From NCBI GenBank assembly GCA_000818945.1, contig KN805373.1, forward strand, positions 372,001 through 436,000: DNA of 64,000 nucleotides, written 5' to 3'. The notes under the pieces were generated by a model, which made no database searches, was not told the DNA's origin, and saw only the letters and a list, made by a program, of their open reading frames with translations. Source of the stretch: Schizochytrium sp. CCTCC M209059. Its lineage: Eukaryota > Sar > Bigyra > Thraustochytrida > Thraustochytriidae. Every line of letters begins with the position of its first letter. Within the stretch, counting starts at the first letter, position 1. Below, one piece after another: positions 30,587 to 39,392 of the stretch. Position numbers and translations under genes: made by a program.

Positions 30587-30641
30587 CCGCGCTCGACCAA
30601 GCCATCACGCCGGCATCCTCACGGCTGCTGGCTGCTGGTCA

Positions 30642-30642
30642 C

Positions 30643-30677
<35 letters not shown>

Positions 30678-30678
30678 T
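30642..30678. repeat. (CCAG)n tetranucleotide array
   Basis: About nine units. The same unit recurs at 32178-32197, 32440-32458, 33766-33797 and 34017-34067. Confidence 0.9.
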
Positions 30679-30839
30679 GGCGGGCAGGCAAGCAATGAGA
30701 AGCGCGGCCCCTCCAACCTTTTCACCCTCCTTCTCTTTCCCCATGCGCACGGACGCTCGGCAGACGAAACTGCCGAGCGTCAAGCAGCCAGCTTCTGCTA
30801 GCTTCTCATTTCAAGCAAGCCGGGCGACCTGGGAAGACC

Positions 30840-30886
30840 ATGAATGAATGAATGAATGAATGAATGAATGAATGAATGAATGAATG
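30840..30886. repeat. (TGAA)n tetranucleotide array
   Basis: About eleven perfect units. Confidence 0.95.
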
Positions 30887-30936
30887 TTGCATTGGTTTCT
30901 TGATTGAACAATCGAATGTATGAAGAAATAGCATCC

Positions 30937-30991
30937 TGCCATGCCATGCCATGCCATGCCATGCCATGCCATGCCATGCCATGCCATGCCC
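30937..30991. repeat. (CATGC)n pentanucleotide array
   Basis: About eleven perfect units, beginning only ~50 bp after the TGAA array. Confidence 0.95.
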
Positions 30992-31159
30992 TGATGTAGA
31001 GAAAGAAAAGTACGCACTCCATACGGCCAGCCAGGGCCAGCAGGCCGGCCGCCCAGGGCCGTCCGTGCAGAACAGCCAGGAGGCGCAGTCAGGAATCCGG
31101 AGTCCGAGCCTGGACGCGGCGGGCTCCGTTTCTCGCGCCGTCGCCTGGCAGGCAACCAA

Positions 31160-31185
31160 GGCAGGCAGGCAGGCAGGCAGGCAGG
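31160..31185. repeat. (GGCA)n tetranucleotide array
   Basis: Six units. Confidence 0.85.
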
Positions 31186-33638
31186 GCCGGCTGCCTCGTC
31201 GCCTGGCCAGCCCCGGCCAGAGCAACGTGGCGCGTGGCCGGCGTCCGCGTCCAGGTCGAGGTCTGGACTTTCTAGCCGCGCTCCTGTTGGCGGCAGGCAG
31301 GCGAGCGCAGCAGTGGCAGAAGCGGCGAAGGCTCGGCTGCGCGGGCTGGGTCGTGGCAAATGTTGGACAGACGCAGAGGCAAGCGCCGGGGCGGACGAGA
31401 CGCGACGTCAAGCAGCGCGACGTGAAGCAGCCAACACAGGCCTTCAGGCCGCTCGGTTGGTTGGTTGGTCGATCGGTAGGATAGACGGACGAGCTCGCTT
31501 GCCCTCTCACCACGGTCGGTCGTGAACGGAGGATCGGCCGGGCGGGCGGGCGGCCAATCGGTCGGTAGGTCGATCAATCGATGGATCAATCGGTCGATCG
31601 AGCGCCCGGCCGGCCACGCGATGCGTCAGCCCGAAGTCCTTTCGCGGTGCCGCTGACGCATGCGCACGGCCGACTTCGGTGTCGACGTCGGCGTCGGCGC
31701 CTTCAGCCACCCAATTTGCTGCTGCAGCTGCGGCAGCTGCGGCTGCAGACGGCTCGAAGCGCGGGCGACGGCCAGTTGCCAAGTCCCCGCGCGCAGCCCG
31801 CGAGAGGGACGCGAGGCTCTGTACACGCACAGAGAGACAGACAAACAGACAGACAGACACCCACACACGCCCTGCACTTTGCAGTCAGACGGTCTTTCTT
31901 TCTCCCCGCAGCGGACACTTGATAGCTGTGGGAGACCTAGGCAGGGCGGTGCGCGCGGGCGGGGGGCGCGGCCACTGTCAGTGTCGATACGTCAGAGACG
32001 CGAGGGAGGGGGCGGCGCGGACAGACACGAAGCTTCGTCCCGCAGCGAGCGCGCGGCGGGGCCTCCGCGTCGACGATATGGCAGAGGACGCCACGCTTGC
32101 ATCAAGCGGCCAAGCTCTGCAACAAGCAAACAGACAAATAGAATCATGGCCGATCAAACAAAGGATCGCTGCAACAACCAGCCAGCCAGCCAGCCAGACG
32201 AGCAGCGTCCATGCCATGCCGCACCGCCCTCGCACGGGTCGACCACCTGGCTGGCGAGCACCGTCCAAACAACGGAACCAGGGAGGATCTCGCAGTCCGG
32301 GACCGCGAAGAAAGGCCCTGGCTGCTAGGGCCATCCTTCCGGCGTGGATGGCGACTCGCAGTCGAGTCTCGGAGGCCGAGCAAGACACACGCCATCTGCG
32401 GCTGCCTGGCCGCCACGGGCCACCGGCTATCTGCCGCCAGCCAGCCAGCCAGCCAGCCGTCCAGGCCGGCCAGGCCATCCATCCATGCCTTGGCCAGACA
32501 CCCAGAATGAGCCAGCCGCCAAGAGACTCTCACCTCACCCACCTCATCTCCGAGTCCGCATGGCTGCGTCTTGGACCAGGCCGCGCCAAGAGACAAATCA
32601 GCTCCATTCTTGCTTGCTTTCATTCTTTCGTTCTCTCTCTCTTTGCATGCATGCGGGCGCGGGGACACCGGAGTCCCCGCGCCCGCTTTGCGGCCCCGAT
32701 CGCGCCAAATGGATAGGAAGCAGCGACAGAAGAAGAGGAAGACGCGAGGCGGCCACGCCGCAGAGGGCGGTGCAGGAGGAGCCTGGCGCAGGGCCGCACC
32801 CTGGACGGAATCGGCGGACGTGAAAGCGGACGCGCGAAGCGTGCACGCATGCATGCATGCACTGCATGAGTTCGCGCAACACACACCGCTCGGCGCCGCG
32901 ACATCATGCACTCGCGCCAAGGTCAGTCAGCCAGCTGCGTGGCAGGCGAAAGATTGGACCAAGGCCTGGGCCCGCCCCGGCTTGCCTCGGCTTGCCTCGG
33001 ATCGCCTCTGACGGTTTGTCTTGGTTTGCCTCGGATTGCCATCTTGAAGATCGTCGTTGCCATCAACCGTCCCGGACAGTGTGCTTGGTGTGGGAACAAC
33101 ATCAGTTGCGGATGTCTTACCCACAAAAGGAGAAGCTAGTAGCTTGGGTTTCCAAGGACTGCCAGGTGTGGGGTGGGACGCTTCTTCGGGAGTTCCTCAA
33201 GGGGAGGGCACGAGCGCGGGAACTGGCTGGCCCTGGGAAGCAGCGAGGAATCGATCACTCGCCACAGTCTCTGCAGGCTCTTCTGGACGCTTACCACGCA
33301 TCTGGCTGATGGCGGTAGCAGCAGGCAATTGGCAGCTGCCAGGCTGGTTGGCAGCAGCAAAATTATATCGCCACCGGCCAGTCATGGCCACAGTGGTGTT
33401 GGGTTTAGCCACACATGTAAAAATCACGGACGACGTGGGTCGGGGATGCGCATTATGAAGGCCTCCCCCACTTGGCAAATTCAACTGCGCTGCTGCCACA
33501 CGACACATTGACTTACGGCAAGTCCGAAGCTAGCTCGTTTACTTCTTGCCACTGACCTCGGCGGTTGTCTTGTCTCGCGAGCTTGCCAGTGTGGCCATAA
33601 CCACCCATCCTGGGCCGCAAGCGACGACTAGAGACGAG

Positions 33639-34156
33639 TCGAGCGCAACTTCTTCGCGAAGGCTGTCACAGGATGAATGAGAATTTGCTTCGAGTTCCTG
33701 TGTCTTATGTTTGGCAACAAGCAGAAGCGCTACTTGCGCAGCCAACACTGACCGAGAAGGCAGATCAGCCAGCCAACCAGCCAGCCAGCCAGCCAGCACA
33801 AAGCTCAAGACCCACGACATGCATCAGCTTAGCGAATGCCACACATCTAGCTCACGATCCCCATGTGCTCTTCGCAAAGAGAGACATCTGACTCGAGCGC
33901 AACTTCTTCGCGAAGGCTGTCACAGGATGAATGAGAATTTGCTCCGAGTTCCTGTGTCTCATGTTTGGCAACAAGCAGAAGCGCTACTTGCGCAGCCACC
34001 ACTGACCGAGAAGGCAGATCAGCCAGCCAGCCAGCCAGCCGGCCAGCCAGCCAGCCAGCCAGCCAGCACAAAGCTCAAGACCCACGACATAGCAAGCTTC
34101 CACACATCTAGCTCACGATCCCCAGGTGCTCTTCGCAAAGAGAGACATCTGACTCA
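33639..34156. repeat. ~254-bp tandem duplication containing a CCAG array
   Basis: Copy A (33639-33892) and copy B (33893-34156) share TCGAGCGCAACTTCTTCGCG..., the block GTCACAGGATGAATGAGAAT, the CCAG array and the end GCAAAGAGAGACATCTGACTC. Copy B has a longer CCAG array and a shortened segment where copy A reads CATCAGCTTAGCGAATG. Confidence 0.92.
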
Positions 34157-34225
34157 TGTAATTACGCTCGCAGGAAGTTGAGAAACAAAATTCAAGAACT
34201 CGGCATGGATGATACATTGATGTTT

Positions 34226-36118
34226 TTAACGACGCCTAGAATTAGTGCGGCTGGGCCTGCTCCCAGACGAGGTGGTGCCGCTACGCACCTGAGTCTTGCC
34301 GGCAGATGGAGCGCTCGAGCCAGCGCGCTTGGCATTGGCGCCCGCAGACGACGAGGAGGAGGAGGAGGAGGAAGAGGAGGAGGAAGGGGCCGTGCCATCA
34401 CGCGAAATCTCCATGCTAAGGCCTTCGCTTTCAACCTGCTCGAGCAGAGAACGAAGAAACTTGCCCGTAACGCGCGTGAAATTGATCACCTCAGAGCGGT
34501 TCATCTTCTCAATTTCCATCTCGCTCAGCTCGCTCAGGTGCTCCGTGTTGCGCTCCAACATGCTTTGGTTATACTCGAAAAGTTCCTTCTTGGCGCCATC
34601 GGGTAAAAAGTAGGCAAAGGCATATGTATACATGAGCACGCGGCGGCACTCAATGAGCTGCTCCACGGCCTGCTGCAAGAACTGAACGTCCACCCAGCTC
34701 TGGTCCTGGTCCTTGCTCTGCATGTCAATCATGCGCTGCTCCGCCTGCTTGCGCTGTTCCGTGGCGAACTTGCCTGCCTGCTGATGCGTAGCAAACCGCT
34801 TGTAGTAGTGCAAGTAGCGATCGAGCTCCTTTTTGGCGCGCGCCGCCGTGTCCTCATTATCGTCAGAGGTGCCCCCTTCGAACTTGTTGCAGTTGTAGTA
34901 TCCTCCGGTGGTCGTGCCGTGCTCGCTCCAGGGCTGCAAGCAAATCCAGCAAAAGTCATGTCGGCACATGCGGCACGTCATGTGATTGCAGCCCTGGTTC
35001 TTTTCGATGCGCGTCGAGCACTTGGGGCATACCTTGGTGTGCGCCAAAATCCAATTCGCTGTCTCACTTTCGTTAAGGCACTTTTCCTGCCACGCCGCGA
35101 GCCCCTTGCAAGAGACAGGGGCATGCGCATCTGCGCCGCACTTGAAGCAAAAGAGCTGGTCGCATCCTGTGCAGCGCACCTCTTTAACCGCACCGGACGC
35201 AAGAACAGCGCACTCACAGTGCTTGCCTGGACACCATCTGATGTTTCGATTAATGTCCACGAACGAGGTCGCCAGATGACGCTGGTAGACCCGCAGGGTC
35301 TCAGCGTGACGCTGCCTCGTCTTTTCGTCCAGAGGCTCATCCAGCTCGCGCGTAAGAATGTCCTCCCAGACCTTGGGACTCACCATTGCCTGGCACTTGT
35401 CTGCTGGGCAGCGCGTAAAGATACAGTCCTTGCCCTCACCAACTTTGGTGCACAGGTACTTTTGCCAGGCGTCCAGCGAAAAACGGTGCTCCGTGCCATC
35501 TTCGCCCGAGCATCCTAGCGAAAACGTGTACTTGTAAGGCACCTCCATGTACAGAATTTGACACATGAACACGCCTTGTTCCTTGCTCCCGCCCGCTGCG
35601 TCCGCATCCGTGCCGACGCGTGCATTTTCGATGAGCGGGACGGCGCCAGCATCTCGACACGCCTTTTCCGGGTCCGCATAATATGCATCAAAGAGTCGCT
35701 CCTTGTTCCACTTAAAGTGAAGCAGGAGCACGTTGCTAATGTCGTACGAAGTGTCCAGAACATCCGATACGTTCTTGATTAGTTTCTCCTGCTCGGCGCG
35801 CAGCATTGCGGGCGTCATTACCGTGTACTCGTCTTGCTGTGCCGCGGCGGTGCGCACCTTGTCGCTGGTGTTGGCGGTGCCTTCGCTTCTGCCGCTGTTG
35901 CTGCTGCCTGGCAAGAGGTTTTCTGAGTTCTTGTTCTCCTCATCCACGGACATGCGCGAGTATTCCGCGGTCGCTTCCTTGGACTCGTCCGCGTGCGCGC
36001 TTGAGCTCGAGCTCGAGCTATCGCCTCGTTGTCCCTCGGGCTTCATGCCGGATCCATCATCTTCATCAATGTACTGATCCTCGTCGCTATAGTAGTAGTA
36101 CTCCTCGTCGCTGTCCAT
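34226..36118 (-). CDS. Ariadne-type RBR E3 ubiquitin ligase with degenerate RING1
   Basis: The protein has 630 residues from ATG 36118. It starts with an acidic, Tyr/Asp-rich tail typical of Ariadne, then a UBA-like region (~103-150). RING1 (~186-247) retains CPADKC but lacks most zinc ligands. The IBR domain (~280-340) is complete (WCPGKHCEC ... VRCTGCDQLFCFKCG). RING2 (~364-393) has CPKC, the catalytic Cys377 in NQGCNHMTC and FCWIC. The helical Ariadne domain follows (YYNCNKFE ... LDRYLHYYKRFATHQQAGKF ... ECRRVLMYTYAFAYFL). RBR ligases accept ubiquitin from E2 onto the RING2 cysteine; Ariadne members often pair with neddylated cullins. The C-terminus adds a poly-Ser run. Family assignment is firm. 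Loss of RING1 ligands makes normal E2 recruitment doubtful. Confidence 0.92.
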   Translation of the reverse strand: MDSDEEYYYYSDEDQYIDEDDGSGMKPEGQRGDSSSSSSSAHADESKEATAEYSRMSVDEENKNSENLLPGSSNSGRSEGTANTSDKVRTAAAQQDEYTVMTPAMLRAEQEKLIKNVSDVLDTSYDISNVLLLHFKWNKERLFDAYYADPEKACRDAGAVPLIENARVGTDADAAGGSKEQGVFMCQILYMEVPYKYTFSLGCSGEDGTEHRFSLDAWQKYLCTKVGEGKDCIFTRCPADKCQAMVSPKVWEDILTRELDEPLDEKTRQRHAETLRVYQRHLATSFVDINRNIRWCPGKHCECAVLASGAVKEVRCTGCDQLFCFKCGADAHAPVSCKGLAAWQEKCLNESETANWILAHTKVCPKCSTRIEKNQGCNHMTCRMCRHDFCWICLQPWSEHGTTTGGYYNCNKFEGGTSDDNEDTAARAKKELDRYLHYYKRFATHQQAGKFATEQRKQAEQRMIDMQSKDQDQSWVDVQFLQQAVEQLIECRRVLMYTYAFAYFLPDGAKKELFEYNQSMLERNTEHLSELSEMEIEKMNRSEVINFTRVTGKFLRSLLEQVESEGLSMEISRDGTAPSSSSSSSSSSSSSAGANAKRAGSSAPSAGKTQVRSGTTSSGSRPSRTNSRRR

Positions 36119-37313
36119 GGTCTCGACGGGACGCGCTCAAGATTGCACTACCTGTTTCCTACTTTCTGTGCAGCAACGAACGAACTTGTCAAAGATTGAT
36201 CGCCCGATCGATCGCCCACCTGAATTGCGCGCGAACGTGTGAAGGAATGAGTTAAGAAAAGAGATGAGCAAGCTTTTGCTCCTTGCTCTTGTTGCTCACG
36301 CTTTTGTTTTGCGCCTCTGGCCGGCGGGCTGACGAGCTGGCGGCGGCGACGCTGATGTCTAGCGGACGCGAGAGCGAGCGACGGAAGTCAAGCGAGAGAG
36401 CAGGGTGGCGATGGCTGGCTGGCTGAGTGGTTGGCTGGCCAGCCGGTTGCGAGAGAGCGAAGGCGTCGGGCCGGAGAGTGAGGCGCGCGTTCCGGGTTTT
36501 CTCCGTTTCGTCGCCGGCTGCGCTCTTTGGCTTTTCTGTCTTCGCAGCCTCGCCTTCGCGCGCGCGCGCGCGCGTGCAGAGGAGCGCTGCGGCTTCGCGC
36601 GGCTCGCTAGCGAGCGGGCGACGGACGCGCCGTGGCGGCTCCGGCGGCGCAACAGACGGACGAGACGGACGAGACAGAGACGCTGAGGATGAGCCCGGTC
36701 CTCGCAGCACTTTCCGAGGCCCCGCCCGGGCGTCTGCAGCGCGAGAGACGAGGGGCCGGCCGCGAGGGGCCGCGCGGGGGCGCTCTCCCGCTTGCACGCA
36801 CGCGCGCGCGCACGCTCGCTCGCTCGCTCGCTCGCTCCGACGCACGTACGCCCGCACGCACGCACGCACGCAGCTCTTTCTTTCTCTGTTTGCCGGAGAG
36901 AGATACGTACTACAGAGAGATCGAACGACACCCTGCTTTTTCCTGCTTCCTTGCTTGCTTTTCTTCGGAAAAAGACCGTCTAGATAAACGCGGATATCCT
37001 CGCTTTTGTACTGGAAGAAAGCCGAGCCGAGCCGAGCCGAGCCGCCGCTTTTCGCCGCCATTTGCAGGCCGGCCGGCCGGCTTGACGTGGGTTTCCTTGC
37101 TCGCGCTGCAAGGGCGAGACTTGAAGGTCAGGACCTGGGCCAGAAGGGGGAGGATGTGCGAGAGTGCCTTCGTCGGCTGCGGATTCTCGCAAAGGCCAGC
37201 TTGTAGGATAAATTGGTCAAGGTGGAACTCGAGGTGAAGCGAAGGTGGATGCATGCATGCATGCAAGATTGGTCTTGGTGACAGACAGTCTCATGATCAA
37301 AATTATTTGGCTT
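36119..37313. other. Intergenic spacer with GC-rich simple sequence
   Basis: It contains a CG dinucleotide run near 36566-36581, GCTC and ACGC tetranucleotide runs at 36800-36870, and a GCCGA pentanucleotide array at 37021-37044. Long open frames here result from lack of A/T. No gene supported. Confidence 0.5.
37021..37044. repeat. (GCCGA)n pentanucleotide array
   Basis: Four and a half units. Confidence 0.85.
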
Positions 37314-38453
37314 TTACACGTTAAACTTGAAGTTCATAATGTCGCCAGACTGGACAACGTAGTCGCGCCCTTCAGAGCGGAGCTTGCCAGCATCCTTGGC
37401 CTGCTTTTCGCCACCGAGACTCACAAAGTCATCGTACGCAATTGTATCGGCAGCAATGAATCCGCGCGACATGTCCGTATGGATCTTGCCTGCCGCTTCT
37501 TGCGCAGTTGCGCCCACGGGGATGCTCCAAGCGTGTGCTTCGGCAGGGCCCACGGTGTAAAACACATCGAGATCCAGCAGCTTTGCCGCGCCACTAGCAA
37601 CCTTGTCGAGACCCGTCTCGCGCAGACCGAACTCGGCAAAGTATTCATCGCGCTCCTCAGGCGATAATGAGAGCCCCTCTTCCTCCAACGAGGCGCAAAG
37701 AACAACCGGCTCAACTCCTCCCCGTCCACGAAATACCTCCTTGACCATGTCGGTCATCTCGTTTCGCCCCTCACGCACCGTGTCCTCATCCACATTGCAA
37801 ACAGGAAGCACTGGCTTGAAAGAAAGAAGTTGCTGTTGTAGCTCCTGACGCAGCGTGATACCCTTTCCGGCTTCGGCACTTTCCCCCGCGTCGGTTCCCT
37901 TGCCCTTGAGCACATCACGGGCAGGCCGTCCTTCCGCAAGGCAATCTCGCACTTCCTCCAAGAGGATCTTGTCGCCCGGAGACATTTTCTTCTTTTGCAA
38001 ACGTTTCTCCACAGAAGCTAAATCGGCGAGCATCAGCTCCGTCTCCACCACCTCGAGGTCGTCGACTGGGTTGGTGATCCCGCGTTCGTCGGCGCTGACG
38101 TGCAGAATGTCAACATTGTGAAAGCAGCGAAGGACGTGCACAATCATTGAAACGCTGCGAATGTTGGCCAAAAACTTGTTGCCTAGACCTTCACCCTCGC
38201 TCGCGCCCTTGATAAGTCCCGCAATATCGTGCAGCTCCAGCATTTGCGGCACCACGCGCTCCGACTTGGCGAGCGCCGCAAGCCGCGCGAGTCGAGGATC
38301 TGGCACAGCGACACGCGCGACATTAGGCTCAATCGTGCAGAATGGAAAGTTCGAGGCCAGAGCAACTTCGCTGCGCGAGAGCGCGTTGCACAGCGTGGAT
38401 TTACCCACGTTCGGCAAGCCCACAATGCCGCAAGCCGCACGGACGCCCGCCAT
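37314..38453 (-). CDS. ychF: YchF/OLA1-family ATPase, bacterial type
   Basis: The protein has 379 residues from ATG 38453 (the frame upstream starts with TTG). It has P-loop GLPNVGKSTL, switch/G3 LHDIAGLIKGASEGEGLGNKFL, and NVDE in place of the GTPase NKxD. NVDE is the YchF hallmark that gives ATP preference. The helical coiled insert (NPVDDLEVVETELMLADLAS) and the C-terminal TGS domain (YTVGPAEAHAWSIPVGATAQEAAGKIHTDMSRGF ... YVVQSGDIMNFKFNV) follow. The insert and TGS sequences resemble bacterial YchF more than the cytosolic eukaryotic OLA1. YchF acts with ribosomes and the stress response. An organellar role would be expected, but no presequence is visible from this ATG. An upstream exon could supply one. 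Confidence 0.92.
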   Translation of the reverse strand: MAGVRAACGIVGLPNVGKSTLCNALSRSEVALASNFPFCTIEPNVARVAVPDPRLARLAALAKSERVVPQMLELHDIAGLIKGASEGEGLGNKFLANIRSVSMIVHVLRCFHNVDILHVSADERGITNPVDDLEVVETELMLADLASVEKRLQKKKMSPGDKILLEEVRDCLAEGRPARDVLKGKGTDAGESAEAGKGITLRQELQQQLLSFKPVLPVCNVDEDTVREGRNEMTDMVKEVFRGRGGVEPVVLCASLEEEGLSLSPEERDEYFAEFGLRETGLDKVASGAAKLLDLDVFYTVGPAEAHAWSIPVGATAQEAAGKIHTDMSRGFIAADTIAYDDFVSLGGEKQAKDAGKLRSEGRDYVVQSGDIMNFKFNV

Positions 38454-39045
38454 CTTGCGTACTCGGAAACGGAGCGAGCTAGCGAGCAACTCAGCGAGTC
38501 AGCGAGTCAGCGCGTCACAGACACAGAGACGAGTCTGGATGGAGAATGCCCGATTTTACCTGCACAGCTCGTACCTCGGCCTCGCTAAACTCTCGCCTCC
38601 GGTCGCGCGCTCCGCTCGGGCTTTGCTCGTCCTTGTCTTTTCTCCAGCAGCAGGGGCCAGTCGGTGGTGCCGGTACACACCATCCTTACCTTGCGCATGA
38701 GAACGCTTCTTTTCCATCGCTCACCACGGCATTCAGATGGCAGTCGTACAATTCCAAAATCGAGTCTCCGCATCGTCCCCGTCTTCGAGGGCCATCTCCT
38801 TTCGCCCCGCCAAAGCTCGCGTCTGCGCATATCGTCTCAAGCCGAGCGTAACGAAGCACCGAGCGTCGTTCTCGCGCCCGACATCGCAGCGGAACGAGGT
38901 GTGTTCCCAGCGTTCCATAAGATCCAGAGAAGCCAGCGGCCTCGGGCTAACTCAAAGAAGCACAAGAAGAGCAAGGACCAAATCAAAGCGCGAACTCCTC
39001 TCGCGAGGTCTTGACGTGGCAGAACGCAGGGCGCGCGGCGGAGCG

Positions 39046-39076
<31 letters not shown>

Positions 39077-39392
39077 GGCGGCGGCGGCTGCCATTGGAGG
39101 AAAGGCGGTGCCGCCACCACCCTAGTCAGGGAGACCCGGCGAGGCCTCGCGGCCGTGCTCGTAGAGGCTTCCGGCGCACAGTACATACGTCTACATACAC
39201 CTTGGGGGAAGACAACGCCGCGCCCGTCGTGTCGGGGTAGAAGACGCGGCCCAAAGACTGGGCGCGTGTCTAACGTGGGCCACGTTGTACAGATCGCACG
39301 CCCAGAGCTAGCGTTAAGCTCTGTGCGCGGCTTCCCACGCGCCGACGGCTCCTCGCGGGCAAGAAGCAAAAAATCCGCTTGACAAATTAAAG
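38454..39392. other. Divergent intergenic region between ychF and HRD3 genes
   Basis: A 939-bp head-to-head spacer that includes a GGC trinucleotide-like run at about 39042-39090. No gene or specific element recognised. Confidence 0.5.

Larger units (their letters stand above)
29347..34225. other. 4.9-kb repeat-rich gene desert
   Basis: There is no frame with recognisable protein sequence. Short frames (30806-31513, 31679-32716 and others) are produced by simple repeats that lack stops. The region holds at least six different microsatellites, dispersed AGCC blocks and a ~254-bp tandem duplication near its right end. G+C stays high throughout. Confidence 0.6.

Noticed and set aside
30521..30991. 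Closely spaced repeat arrays considered as a CRISPR-like array
   Set aside because: Units are four or five bases in uninterrupted tandem without spacers, in a eukaryotic nuclear context.
30806..32716. Several 170-350-residue frames on both strands
   Set aside because: They run through CATGC, TGAA and CCAG arrays, giving repetitive HGMAW or SQPA peptides. No conserved segment.
29347..34225. Gene desert considered as a retroelement or other mobile element
   Set aside because: No reverse transcriptase, integrase or transposase motifs in any frame and no long terminal or inverted repeats. The duplication at 33639 is a simple tandem.
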